Notes: generated from the letters alone by a model not told the origin. Numbered from the stretch's first letter, positions 1 through 8,699 are shown. The stretch is 22,527 bases of DNA from CALREA01 sp041674865 (GCA_041674865.1 JBAYUX010000018.1:1-22527); one strand, 5' to 3'. Program-made: numbers and translations.

Positions 1-1275
1 TACGCTTGAAAGAACCATTCCTGCTGCAATTCCCATAACTCCCCAGTGAAGAAATTTTGCGAAGTAAAGACTTGCTATGATGTTTGTTCCAAATCCAATA
101 AGTCCAATAATAACTGGTGTGTAGGTATCTCTTTTTGCGTAAAAAAAACGTGAACAGAGTGGAATAATACTTTGTGCGAGAAGTGCGAGTGAGAGAATTC
201 CGAGAAGTGATGCGGTAAGATTTACATCATCGGACGTGAACTTCCCTCCCTTGAGGACAACGTTGATAATTTCTTCTTTAAGAAGAATCATTCCTGCGGT
301 TGCTGGGATGATATATACAGCGATATTTTCGAGTTTTTGACGGAGAGTTTTTAGCATACCTTCATGATCATTTTTGGCCACTTGTTCAGAGAAAATGCCA
401 AATGCAACGATTGATATTGAGACACCTATGAGACCGAGCGGAAGACTCTCTAAATTTATGGCGTAGTTGAATGAAGTGATCGATCCGGTGACAAGTGTTG
501 ATGCAATAATAGTGTCGACTAGTACGTTGAATTGCGTGACTCCAATGCCAAAGATTCTTGGCATGGCGAGTTTTATAAACTGCCGGAAGTCTTTGCTTTT
601 CCAATTAAATCGAGGTTGAAATTTATAACCAAGTTTTTTGACGGCTGGCCATTGAATTGCTGCGTGGCAGATAGCTCCAATTACAACTCCATAGGCGATT
701 GCAATAACACCATATGTTGGTGCAAAAAATACTGTCGCGAGAATGATTGCGAGATTATAAAGAATAGGAGCGAGTGCAAAATAGAAGTATTTTTTTGCAG
801 CATTTTCGACACTTTGGTAAAGACTACTGATACAAAAAATAATTGGACTGACGAGCATGATTCGGGTCAGATGAACGGTGAGTGCTGTTTTTTCTGGCGA
901 GAATCCTGGTACGAGAAGCGGAACGATCCAGGGGGCGAAGATAAATATAACTCCACCAAGTCCGAGAAGAAGGGTTGTGAGGCATGTTATGCAGGTGTCG
1001 AGGAATTCCCATGCCTGTTCTTTCTTTTCTGTGTGAAAGTATCCTGAAAAGATTGGGACGAATGCTGAAGCTACGGTTCCCATGATAAGAAGCTGAAACA
1101 TGAAGTCTGGAAGGCGGAAGGCGGCATAGTACGCATCGAGATCGAAGATACTGCTCGCCTGAAGGGCTCCGAACTGATGGGCGAAGATCTTGTCTCTAAG
1201 AAGTCCGAGAATTCGGCTTATAAGAGAGGAAATTGCCAGGAGTAATACTCCCGATGAGAGGATTTTTTTATACAT
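1..1275 (-). CDS. murJ: MurJ (MviN) lipid II flippase, 3' end cut by window edge
   Basis: Reading the minus strand from the ATG at 1275 gives about 425 residues that stay open to base 1. The N-terminus (MYKKILSSG, then a hydrophobic stretch, then SRILGLLRDKIFA) carries the Ser-Arg-x-Leu-Gly-x-x-Arg-Asp signature of MurJ/MviN. The usual features follow: a DAYYAAFRLPDF segment, an LPLGLIG-type helix start and a long series of membrane segments of the MOP exporter fold. MurJ moves lipid-linked peptidoglycan precursor (lipid II) from the cytoplasmic to the outer face of the membrane. An upstream in-frame ATG at 1287 adds MQLT, but a TATAAT box overlaps it, so I prefer 1275. The C-terminal part (family length is roughly 500-540) lies outside the window. 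No Shine-Dalgarno motif is visible. Confidence 0.93.
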   Translation of the reverse strand, partial: MYKKILSSGVLLLAISSLISRILGLLRDKIFAHQFGALQASSIFDLDAYYAAFRLPDFMFQLLIMGTVASAFVPIFSGYFHTEKKEQAWEFLDTCITCLTTLLLGLGGVIFIFAPWIVPLLVPGFSPEKTALTVHLTRIMLVSPIIFCISSLYQSVENAAKKYFYFALAPILYNLAIILATVFFAPTYGVIAIAYGVVIGAICHAAIQWPAVKKLGYKFQPRFNWKSKDFRQFIKLAMPRIFGIGVTQFNVLVDTIIASTLVTGSITSFNYAINLESLPLGLIGVSISIVAFGIFSEQVAKNDHEGMLKTLRQKLENIAVYIIPATAGMILLKEEIINVVLKGGKFTSDDVNLTASLLGILSLALLAQSIIPLCSRFFYAKRDTYTPVIIGLIGFGTNIIASLYFAKFLHWGVMGIAAGMVLSSV

Positions 1276-1285
1276 AGTTAGCTGC

Positions 1286-1291
1286 ATTATA
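1286..1291 (-). promoter_or_regulatory. -10 box of the murJ promoter
   Basis: A perfect TATAAT lies on the minus strand ten bases before the ATG at 1275. No good -35 hexamer is seen at 16-18 bases. A start about seven bases downstream would give a leader of only a few bases. Assignment is from the sequence only. Confidence 0.45.
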
Positions 1292-1322
1292 CCCCAGCTT
1301 TATTCTGCCTTGGGCAATATTA

Positions 1323-1351
1323 TTGTTTAAAACGTGTTTTTGTGGTATAAT
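1323..1351 (+). promoter_or_regulatory. Sigma70-type promoter of the transporter/STAS/PP2C operon
   Basis: TTGTTT (1323-1328), a 17-base spacer and TATAAT (1346-1351) form a near-consensus promoter, with an extended -10 (TGG before the hexamer). The start codon is at 1378, giving a leader of about 20 bases. The intergenic region is shared with the divergent murJ. Confidence 0.7.
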
Positions 1352-1377
1352 TACATAAAATAAATATAAAGATCCAA

Positions 1378-3846
1378 ATGGCTTCTGCATCATCAGTTTC
1401 ATCTTTGGGCCAAAGCAACGAAGCGTCTCTCCTCTATCGACTGATTCGCATCTATCCGCATGAGCTTGGACGAACTTCCGTTATTTGGATTATTCGCTTT
1501 CTCTATCGCTTTGTTTTTGTTTTGAGTTGGACTTTGATTGTTGTCCAAATTTCTTCGACCTATCATGGTGGGTATACCCTCCCTTATCTTTTTCTTCTTC
1601 ATGCACTCCTTGTTTTTTGTGGAAGTATTGTCTCCTATTTTTTGTTTCAGCGTTACCATCTTGAGCATGTATTTTTGACCGCAATTGTGGTGGGAGTTGG
1701 TATTCTTTTTGGTGTTCAGCTTCTTCCTGTTTCGGATACCGTGAAGATTGGTGTTTTGCTTTTTGTTGAGTCGAGTATTCTTGTTCAGCTCTCGATCAAT
1801 ATAGAAACTTTTACCGAACGACTTTTTACTCCTGTTGAAAGTAATAGAACTTTTCCGGTTGTTGAGTCTGCCGATACGGTGGCTACGCTCCTTGCAGGCT
1901 TACTTCTTTTTCTTCAGGCACAGAGTCTTACGACTTCTCGCGTGATTTGGATTGTTACTGGCATATTGGCCTTACTCATTCCCCTTTTCTTACAGTACCA
2001 CTCTTTTATTCGTTCACTTCCTGGACTTTGTTTGTACCGAAAGCAGCTTTTGGGACATGGAAAAGAGCAGCATCGTTCTGAAATTTTCACCAAAGCGAAG
2101 AAGCAGCCGTACATCCGGCTTCTTGTTATTATTGTTCTTTCTCAGTGGTTTTTTGCGGTTATTCTTGAGTTTCTTTTTACCTCGTCCATTTCTTCACAGG
2201 TTATCCATCAAACAGAACTCGTTCCTGCTGCGGCTGGTGCAGTTGAAAATCTCCTCATTCATGAGTTTGGTCTTCTTCAGATCTTCTGTGCACTTGCGGC
2301 TCTTGTATCCCATTTTCTCCTTGCTGGACGCCTCATGTCGAGTCTTGGTGTCATGGGAAGTATGATTCTTCATCCACTTGTTTCCCTTTTGAGTTTAGCT
2401 GGTATGATCGTGAATTTCGGTTACTTCTCGGCTGTGGTTTCTCGACTTAACTCTGAAGTCACGGGTGTTGTTTTCCGTAATGCCTATCAGTCTTCATATT
2501 ATGTATTTGGAGAGATAAAGAGTCAGTTTCTTCGCCTTGTTCTCGATGGTATCGTTCGTCCAATTGGCTCACTTCTTGGTACTTTTTTCCTTCTGCTCTC
2601 TTATTATTTCATCTCTTCGTCATATTATATTACCTTTGTTCTTTTTGGTGTTTTTGTTGTTTTAGTGCTTTTTGTTTTTGCTACGTTTGGTCTCCAGAAA
2701 TACTATACTCAACAGGTTATTGCTCAGATCAAAGATCCTCACACTGATGTTGAATTGAAGTTGAGTTTACTTGATGTTCTTGCGCAAAAAGGTCATCAAC
2801 ATATTTATGGATTTTTACAGAGTCTCTATGATGCACCGCATCAATCTCCACTTCTCAAAATGAAACTCATGGAAATTTTTTCAAAAGAAAAGGACTATAT
2901 TCAGGATGTTTTGTCTGGACTGAAGGATGCCGATCCGGCCGTTCGATATTCTTCTCTTGAGGCTCTGATTAGTATGTCTAAAAAAGGCTTTTTTGATACT
3001 CAGCCACTTTCTCGAGAGATGACCCTTGTCGCCCTCAAAGATCTCTATCTTGGTGATAGTGATGATGATCTTCGATACAAGACAATCCTTTTCTTGGCTA
3101 CTTTCCGCGATAAAGAGGTTATGGAATTTTTACTGGATCTTCTTCAAAGTGAGAGTGCTGACTCTCTTGCCGAGGTTATTCAGGCGTGTGATGCGTTTGG
3201 GGATTCCTCATTTGTTCTTTATTTTGAGCAGTTTTTGGATTCTACCGATCCTCGAGTTTGGTCGTCTGCAGCTATTGCTCTTTATCGACATGAGAAATAT
3301 AACTCTCGCGTTATTGATTTTTTGAAGAAGAAGACCTTGAGCCCTTCGGAGGATACGGCTCGTGCTCTTGCTTTTGTTCTTGCCGATGTTTCTCATAAGC
3401 ACTTTCAGGAATATATGGAACGACGTCTTTCTGCAACAGCTGATCCTCGAGAAAAAATGCTTCTTGCCTATGGACTTATTAAACTCTCTTCTTCTGTCGG
3501 AGCCTCTTCATTCTTTGCCATGATTTTTCATGATGATTTGAAATATGCACATCAAGCACGACGTCTTATTTACCACCTTCCTGCTCTTATTCAGCGAAGA
3601 ATTGATGGGTCTATTCAGCACGAATCATTTTCAAGGCTTCATGAGTTTCTGAAAGAGTTTTCTGGTAAGGAGCTAAAAGATCTCTCTCTTCCCGAGTTGC
3701 ACTATTTGCGTGACGCATATACACTTTTGAATGTCACAGAAGAAATTATGGAAATCGACCATATTCTTCGTGAAAAAGATGATTCTTATCGACCTGATAT
3801 TTCTCATTTTGGATATTTACCCTTAACTCCTTCCCTTTATGTTTGA
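1378..3846 (+). CDS. Nucleotide-transporter/MFS-like membrane protein fused to HEAT repeats
   Basis: The 822-residue protein has two parts. Residues about 34-440 hold roughly 11-12 membrane segments. Two spots resemble the ATP/ADP-translocase-like (NTT/Npt) branch of the major facilitator fold: a Gly-(x)2-Leu-Pro-Tyr entry into the second helix (GGYTLPYLF) and an ESNRTFPVVESAD loop before a Gly-Leu-Leu helix. Residues about 450-770 are soluble helical pairs with HEAT-type spacing (for example DADPAVRYSSLEALISM and DPRVWSSAAIALYR). NTT-like domains fused to HEAT repeats are known in other bacteria; transport of nucleotides here is inference and the substrate is unknown. The stop overlaps the next gene (ATGTTTGA), so translation is probably coupled. 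A membrane scaffold without transport activity is an alternative. Confidence 0.75.
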   Translation: MASASSVSSLGQSNEASLLYRLIRIYPHELGRTSVIWIIRFLYRFVFVLSWTLIVVQISSTYHGGYTLPYLFLLHALLVFCGSIVSYFLFQRYHLEHVFLTAIVVGVGILFGVQLLPVSDTVKIGVLLFVESSILVQLSINIETFTERLFTPVESNRTFPVVESADTVATLLAGLLLFLQAQSLTTSRVIWIVTGILALLIPLFLQYHSFIRSLPGLCLYRKQLLGHGKEQHRSEIFTKAKKQPYIRLLVIIVLSQWFFAVILEFLFTSSISSQVIHQTELVPAAAGAVENLLIHEFGLLQIFCALAALVSHFLLAGRLMSSLGVMGSMILHPLVSLLSLAGMIVNFGYFSAVVSRLNSEVTGVVFRNAYQSSYYVFGEIKSQFLRLVLDGIVRPIGSLLGTFFLLLSYYFISSSYYITFVLFGVFVVLVLFVFATFGLQKYYTQQVIAQIKDPHTDVELKLSLLDVLAQKGHQHIYGFLQSLYDAPHQSPLLKMKLMEIFSKEKDYIQDVLSGLKDADPAVRYSSLEALISMSKKGFFDTQPLSREMTLVALKDLYLGDSDDDLRYKTILFLATFRDKEVMEFLLDLLQSESADSLAEVIQACDAFGDSSFVLYFEQFLDSTDPRVWSSAAIALYRHEKYNSRVIDFLKKKTLSPSEDTARALAFVLADVSHKHFQEYMERRLSATADPREKMLLAYGLIKLSSSVGASSFFAMIFHDDLKYAHQARRLIYHLPALIQRRIDGSIQHESFSRLHEFLKEFSGKELKDLSLPELHYLRDAYTLLNVTEEIMEIDHILREKDDSYRPDISHFGYLPLTPSLYV

Positions 3847-4195
3847 GTCACAACTTAATCTCGTGGTTGATCCATACGATACAGCTCATTCATCTCTTGT
3901 TATCCACCTTCAGGGTGAGTTCGATAAGATTGGGTTGACCAGTATTCGGGATAAGCTTGAGGTTGCTCTGAGTAGCTTCACTGGCAAGTATCTTGTTTTT
4001 GATATTGGTGATTTGAATTTTATCAATAGTGAAGGTATTGGCTATCTCATTGGAGTATACACACATGTTGTAAATATTAGTGGTGTCTTTTGCATTGTTG
4101 GCGCAAAAGCTCATGTACAAGACGTTTTTGAGACACTAGGTTTGTGGAATATTATTAAACATCCCGCTTCTATCGAAGCTTGTTACACCATTTAA
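3839..4195 (+). CDS. STAS-domain anti-anti-sigma-factor-like protein (SpoIIAA/RsbV family)
   Basis: This 118-residue protein is a single STAS domain of the length usual for SpoIIAA/RsbV. It starts with a beta-rich segment (LVIHLQGEFD), the family's first strand plus the Gly-Glu-hydrophobic-Asp turn. It then has the phosphorylation loop FINSEGIGYL, where Ser64 aligns with the phosphorylated serine of SpoIIAA. The preceding residue is Asn63 rather than the usual Asp, and the following one is Glu rather than Ser. In known systems the protein is phosphorylated by a Ser kinase (RsbW/SpoIIAB) and dephosphorylated by a PP2C such as the one encoded next. It overlaps the preceding gene by eight bases and is followed three bases later by the phosphatase gene. 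No kinase is encoded in view. Confidence 0.88.
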   Translation: MFESQLNLVVDPYDTAHSSLVIHLQGEFDKIGLTSIRDKLEVALSSFTGKYLVFDIGDLNFINSEGIGYLIGVYTHVVNISGVFCIVGAKAHVQDVFETLGLWNIIKHPASIEACYTI

Positions 4196-4198
4196 TAT

Positions 4199-5347
4199 AT
4201 GAATTTTTTCCGACGAAGTTTTGCTGCAAAAGTATTTGGAATTTTATTTCTTCTTGGGGTTTTTCTTGCCTCGGGTCTTTTGGTAGTAAAAAATGTATAT
4301 GGATATTCAGTCATTGATACGACATGGATACTTTATGGCTTGGCGGGACTTTTCCTCGTTGTTATTTTTATTTTTTGGATTCAGGTGAGTCGACCTCTTA
4401 AGGCCATTATTGTTCAGATGGAGGCGCTTATTACTGGACATGAATACAAGAAATTTTTTACGGATCGTATTGATGAGGTCGGCGTTATAGCCCACTTCTT
4501 TAATGAGATTACCCGAAACCTTCATAAATTTACTGGTAAGCTTGCGGAGGGCGAGCGTATGGCGAATGAGCTTGATGTCGCGAGTAAGATTCAGCGTGAT
4601 ATTCTTCCGGTAGAGGCGCCTCAGGTTCCTGGACTGATTATTTCCGCTAAGACTCGTCCTGCTGCTGAGGTTGGTGGTGATAGTTTTGACTTCCTTACGG
4701 TGAAAAATGCGACGTACATGTATATCGGTGATGCGACTGGCCATGGCGTTCCAGCTGGTATCGTCATGACGATTGTTAATACTCTCGTGTATGCCTATGC
4801 AGAAACTTCACAAAATCTTCTCGATCTTATGGTGAATGTAAATCGTCATTTGAAGAAGCGAATTCAGAAGACACTCTTCATGTCGATGCTTATGCTCAAG
4901 TGGGATCATCTTACAAAACAGATGAGTTTCGTTGGTGCTGGACATGAGTATATCCTTGTCTATAAGGCGAAGTCTGGTTTGTGTGAGGCTATTCCTTCTG
5001 GTGGTATTGCGCTTGGTATGGTTGAGGATAATTCGAAAATTATCAAGGAAGTTGTTCTCCCATTTGAGGAGGGTGATATGGTTATTCTCTATACTGATGG
5101 TATCGTTGAGTGTCGAGATATGTCTGGTCAGCTTTTCGGTGTTGAGCGGCTTAAGACGGCTATTGCGAAGTATGCTTCTCAATACTCTCCGGAACTTAGC
5201 ATCCAGAAAGTAGCTTCAGATGTTGGAACATTTATGAATGGTCATCAGCAGGATGATGACATGACCCTCATGATGATCAAGCATGTTGGAGATCAGAAGG
5301 TTGAGCAGTCAAAGCTCTCTCTTGCGACTGCATGGACTGAGGCTTGA
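4199..5347 (+). CDS. Membrane HAMP-PP2C (SpoIIE/RsbU-type) serine phosphatase
   Basis: The 382-residue protein has two membrane helices (about 12-31 and 43-62) with a very short extracytoplasmic loop, then a HAMP-like segment (about 63-115) and a linker helix (ELDVASKIQRDILP, 124-137) typical of RsbU/SpoIIE regulators. The PPM phosphatase domain follows. Its metal-binding motifs are intact: GGDSFDF (159-165), GDATGHGVPA (177-186), an AGHEY turn (247-251), LYTDGIVE (297-304) and QDDDMT (351-356). It should remove phosphate from a STAS-domain serine, most simply the protein encoded just upstream. The loop is too small for a classical sensor domain, so the signal may come through the membrane or a partner such as the HEAT protein. 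No Shine-Dalgarno motif precedes the ATG; translation probably follows reinitiation. Confidence 0.9.
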   Translation: MNFFRRSFAAKVFGILFLLGVFLASGLLVVKNVYGYSVIDTTWILYGLAGLFLVVIFIFWIQVSRPLKAIIVQMEALITGHEYKKFFTDRIDEVGVIAHFFNEITRNLHKFTGKLAEGERMANELDVASKIQRDILPVEAPQVPGLIISAKTRPAAEVGGDSFDFLTVKNATYMYIGDATGHGVPAGIVMTIVNTLVYAYAETSQNLLDLMVNVNRHLKKRIQKTLFMSMLMLKWDHLTKQMSFVGAGHEYILVYKAKSGLCEAIPSGGIALGMVEDNSKIIKEVVLPFEEGDMVILYTDGIVECRDMSGQLFGVERLKTAIAKYASQYSPELSIQKVASDVGTFMNGHQQDDDMTLMMIKHVGDQKVEQSKLSLATAWTEA

Positions 5348-5379
5348 TTTTTCCTTTATTTTCAGTACTCTTTAGGGCC

Positions 5380-6408
5380 ATGAAGCTCTCTGATTTTGAT
5401 TATATTTTGCCGAAAGAGCGTATCGCCCAGGTTCCTCTTGAACCTCGCGACGCCTCACGAATGATGGTACTCCATCGATCCGATCTTTCTATTGAGGATA
5501 AGCATTTTTACGATCTTCCGGATTTCCTCACGAGTAATGACGTTCTTGTTTTCAATAAATCAAAGGTTATTCCTGCTCGAATTACTTTTATGTTTCAAGA
5601 GAAGGAGTGTGAGATTTTTTATGTTCGAGAGGTGGAGGAGAGTTTGTGGGAGGTCATGGTTCGTCCTGGAAAGTTATTTCAAAAAGGCTCTCATGTTGTG
5701 ATTGATGAATATGTGTCTCTCGATGTTGAGGATGTTTTGCCTGAGTCTGAGCATGGACATCGAATCGTTCGTATTACTGACACGCTAGGACGTCATCGTA
5801 TCGAGCTTCTTTCTGCATATGGAAGTATCCCCCTTCCTCCATATATCGAATCGAAAGAAGGTGTGGATAAGTATCAAAATGTCTATGCGACCGATCCAGG
5901 AAGTGTGGCTGCGCCAACGGCTGGATTTCATTTCACTGAGTCTCTCCTTGAGAAGTTGCGAGTAAAAGGTGTTCAGATGGAGTTCATTACCTTGCACGTT
6001 GGACCTGGAACATTTCTTCCGGTGATGACCGAAAATATTCTTGAACACTCGATGCATGAAGAGTTTTTTTCTCTTCCTGAAGATGTTGCGCAGCGTTTGG
6101 TTGAGGCGAAGATGCAGGGTAAGCGGATTATTTCTGTGGGAACGACGGCAACTCGCGTGCTTGAGCACTGTGCTCGAAGCGGTACGCTCACTGCAGAAAC
6201 TGGTTCAACGAAACTTTTTTGTTATCCTGGCTATGAGTGGAAGTGTATCGATGCGCTCATCACAAATTTCCATCTTCCGAAAAGTACGCTTCTTATGCTG
6301 GTGTCGGCTTTGGCTGGAAGAGAGTTTACTTTGAAGGCCTATGAACATGCCGTCAAAAGCGAGTATCGTTTCTTTAGTTTCGGTGATGGGATGCTCATTC
6401 TTCCGTAG
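5380..6408 (+). CDS. queA: S-adenosylmethionine:tRNA ribosyltransferase-isomerase QueA
   Basis: The 342-residue product matches QueA over its length: N-terminal MKLSDFDYILPKERIAQ, then EPRDASRMMVL, FNKSKVIPARI, PTAGFHFTESL and a C-terminal NFHLPKSTLLMLVSA block. It transfers and isomerises the ribosyl part of SAM onto preQ1 at position 34 of tRNAs reading Asp, Asn, His and Tyr, giving epoxyqueuosine. I chose the ATG at 5380. The frame extends up to a TTG at 5344, but that would add twelve residues with no family counterpart and overlap the phosphatase stop. An AGGG sits very close (two bases) before the ATG. It lies 32 bases after the phosphatase gene and may share its transcript. No other queuosine genes are in the window. 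Confidence 0.95.
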   Translation: MKLSDFDYILPKERIAQVPLEPRDASRMMVLHRSDLSIEDKHFYDLPDFLTSNDVLVFNKSKVIPARITFMFQEKECEIFYVREVEESLWEVMVRPGKLFQKGSHVVIDEYVSLDVEDVLPESEHGHRIVRITDTLGRHRIELLSAYGSIPLPPYIESKEGVDKYQNVYATDPGSVAAPTAGFHFTESLLEKLRVKGVQMEFITLHVGPGTFLPVMTENILEHSMHEEFFSLPEDVAQRLVEAKMQGKRIISVGTTATRVLEHCARSGTLTAETGSTKLFCYPGYEWKCIDALITNFHLPKSTLLMLVSALAGREFTLKAYEHAVKSEYRFFSFGDGMLILP

Positions 6409-6429
6409 CTTTCTGTAGTGAATTTTTCT

Positions 6430-6488
6430 CAGCTTTAATTAGACCATATCTCTCAGTTTTGTAACTTGGTAGGCAATGGTTAAAGCTG
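6430..6488 (+). repeat. Inverted repeat in the queA-surface protein gap
   Basis: CAGCTTTAA (6430-6438) and TTAAAGCTG (6480-6488) are perfect nine-base inverted arms with a 41-base loop. The right arm is followed by CTCTTTTG, so it could be a weak terminator for queA or a regulatory hairpin. The arm lies just before the -10 box at 6500. The rest of this 131-base gap holds nothing else recognisable. Confidence 0.35.
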
Positions 6489-6499
6489 CTCTTTTGATG

Positions 6500-6505
6500 T
6501 ATAAT
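6500..6505 (+). promoter_or_regulatory. -10 box of the surface-protein promoter
   Basis: A perfect TATAAT lies 34 bases before the ATG at 6540. The -35 region (TGGTTA at 6477-6482, 17-base spacing) is weak. An AAGGAG at 6506-6511 probably lies upstream of the transcription start and is too far from the ATG to act as a ribosome binding site. Confidence 0.5.
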
Positions 6506-6539
6506 AAGGAGAAATATAAAAAGACCTAAATAAACATCT

Positions 6540-8699
6540 ATGAAAACAAAACACATGAATACCAAAGTAAAAGTTTCCTTGTATCTATCGATTGCTGCAG
6601 TTACGAGTCTCATCTTTGCACAGCTTTCTGGTTTTGCTTCTTCGGCTCCTCGAATTAGCGCCATCAATGCTGTAGCTGGATATGGAACGACCCTTACTGT
6701 CACAGGTATGGATTCATATCAACCGCTTCTCTACGTTCTCAATAATCCTACTGGTCAGCAACATACCTTCAATGGATATACTGATGGGAATGGGTCTGCT
6801 TCTTATCATGTTAATGAGACCTATTTGCGAGTTGCTGGTATTTATCGAATTCAAGCTGTAGAAACTTCAGGAAAACTGGCGACAAAAATAAGTATGTTTA
6901 CTGTTTATCCGGATCAGGCATCTGCTCAAACTTCTCAATTTGAGATTTCAAAAACGAGCGTGACGGTTGGATCATATGACTTCGCTCTTGCAAAGGTTCG
7001 CGTGATCGACTCTCTTGGTAATCCTATTCCTCAACATTTCGTTCAAATTGTCTCTGATCGTACTGGTGATATGATTAAACCTTATATTGATCAGCAGTAC
7101 TCGACAAATGATCAGGGTGAAGTTACCTATGCTCTCACTTCTCGTGAGGCTGGAACTTCTCAATATACCGCTTTTGATCTTACAGCTCAAACACGAATTG
7201 GATCCACTCTTGTTGTTCAATACACTCGAGGTGGAGTTTCTTCCCCTTCTCCTATTCAAGGCTCTTTCCTTCAGGCAAGTGTCTTGGGAGTCGGTGGAGA
7301 TGGACTTATCGCGGATGCTACTCCAAATGCTGGTCCTGCTTATAGCTTTTCTTTTGAGCAGATCCCTACAAGTATCAAGGCAAATCAGCCAATCGATTTC
7401 ACGGTTACTGCGTATGATATTTCTCAGAAGGTGGCGTCTGGTTATCTTGGTACCGTTCACTTCTCGGCAATGGGAAGTAATAATGTATATGTAAGTTTTC
7501 CTAAGGATTATACCTTCACTCCAAGTGATCTTGGTAAACACATCTTTCCACTTTCTCTTCAGTTTCAGCAGGAAGGAACATACCAACTCCAAGTTCAGGA
7601 TACTCAAAAGCAGACACTTCTCGGTATAGCTACTGTTATTGTTAAGGGTGGTACTACTGATACTGGAAATGGAAGTTCTGTTGTTTCTATCACATCACCT
7701 TCACCGGGATCATATAGCAGCAACATCCAGACTATTAGTGGAAATGCTCCTGCAGGAAAGGATGTAAAGATCTACGATAATAATGAAGAGATCGGAACGG
7801 TTGTTTCGAGCTTGAAGAGTCAGTTTGAATATACGACTCAACCACTTAGTGATGGTCCGCATGAGTTTGCGGCTATTTCTGTTGATCAAAAAGGTGTTGT
7901 TATCGGATCGTCAGATAAGGTTGCGATTACTATCAATACGAAACCGCCTTCACTTCAAAAAGTTGAACTTGTTCCTGGATTCTCTCTTACGCCAGGTGTT
8001 CCTGTTCAAATTCTCGTTACATCAGATCCTCACATGAAAAGTCTTATCTTAGACATGAGTGGTTCCCAGACAACTCTCACTGAGGACCAAAATCAGCCAG
8101 GATTGTATACAGGATCCTTTGCTTCACCTGCTACGGCTGGATCATATGATCTTCATTTCTTGATTACTGATGCCCTCAATAACCAGAGTAGCGTTGTCTA
8201 TGAACAGAAACTTGTTATTTCTCCTGATGCTGCGCAGTCACTCAAGGCAGTATCTAACGTCAAGACTGAACCAGGCGCTTATAAAGTCACACTTACCTGG
8301 ACTGATGCCGAAAACACAGCTACATCGGTAAAAAATTATAAGATTTTCTATGGCGTATCCCCTACGGATCTTTCAAGTTCTGTTGATACTGCTGGAAATG
8401 TGAAGACTTGGTATGTTCCAAACCTTCAGAATGGCGTTACCTATTACTTCGGTATCGTCGCTGTTGATCAGTCTGGAAACTTTGGAACTGGCGGAACGCT
8501 AGCTGTTGGCACTCCACAGGATCCTGCTGCTATCAAGGGAGGACTTCCTGCTGCTGATACGCTCATTAGTTCTGATGCCGTTCGAGGAGAAACTGGACCT
8601 GAAATTCTCTGGCTTTTCCCTCTCAGTTTTGCGGCCTATAGAGGCATTCGTCGAGGAGCTCGTAAGCTTGGACGAGGCGCGAAGGCAGGACGTCAATAG
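6540..8699 (+). CDS. Secreted multi-domain Ig-like/fibronectin III surface protein
   Basis: The 719-residue protein opens with a basic stretch and a hydrophobic signal sequence (about residues 10-30) ending near FASSA. It then shows a chain of beta-sandwich domains: a first unit at about 37-122; an invasin-like (Big_1-like) unit at about 132-230 with DSLGNPIPQHFV and NDQGEVTYAL; a unit at about 265-368; a bacterial Ig-like unit at about 381-468 with NAPAGKDVKIYDN; another at about 470-562; and an FN3-like unit at about 567-662 (YKVTLTWTD, NLQNGVTYYFGIVAVDQSG). The end is ETGPE (684-688), a hydrophobic stretch and an Arg/Lys-rich tail, which looks like a sortase-type or membrane anchor signal. 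The role is probably adhesion or a surface-layer-like coat; that is inference. It sits alone behind its own promoter. Confidence 0.85.
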   Translation: MKTKHMNTKVKVSLYLSIAAVTSLIFAQLSGFASSAPRISAINAVAGYGTTLTVTGMDSYQPLLYVLNNPTGQQHTFNGYTDGNGSASYHVNETYLRVAGIYRIQAVETSGKLATKISMFTVYPDQASAQTSQFEISKTSVTVGSYDFALAKVRVIDSLGNPIPQHFVQIVSDRTGDMIKPYIDQQYSTNDQGEVTYALTSREAGTSQYTAFDLTAQTRIGSTLVVQYTRGGVSSPSPIQGSFLQASVLGVGGDGLIADATPNAGPAYSFSFEQIPTSIKANQPIDFTVTAYDISQKVASGYLGTVHFSAMGSNNVYVSFPKDYTFTPSDLGKHIFPLSLQFQQEGTYQLQVQDTQKQTLLGIATVIVKGGTTDTGNGSSVVSITSPSPGSYSSNIQTISGNAPAGKDVKIYDNNEEIGTVVSSLKSQFEYTTQPLSDGPHEFAAISVDQKGVVIGSSDKVAITINTKPPSLQKVELVPGFSLTPGVPVQILVTSDPHMKSLILDMSGSQTTLTEDQNQPGLYTGSFASPATAGSYDLHFLITDALNNQSSVVYEQKLVISPDAAQSLKAVSNVKTEPGAYKVTLTWTDAENTATSVKNYKIFYGVSPTDLSSSVDTAGNVKTWYVPNLQNGVTYYFGIVAVDQSGNFGTGGTLAVGTPQDPAAIKGGLPAADTLISSDAVRGETGPEILWLFPLSFAAYRGIRRGARKLGRGAKAGRQ

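Noticed and set aside
532..1047. Plus-strand open frame of 171 codons
   Set aside because: It is the opposite-strand shadow of murJ, which reads cleanly on the minus strand; the Cys/Asn-rich product is not protein-like.
3844..3846. Recoded TGA (glycine) as in Gracilibacteria/Absconditabacteria
   Set aside because: TGA codons stop genes exactly where neighbours begin (3844, 5345, 14117), and all conserved proteins are full length without in-frame TGA.
5344..5379. TTG start for queA, adding 12 residues
   Set aside because: Family N-terminus begins at the ATG at 5380 and the longer form overlaps the phosphatase stop.
6972..7607. Minus-strand open frame of 211 codons
   Set aside because: Antisense shadow of the surface-protein gene; composition rich in Arg, Ser and Ile without domains.
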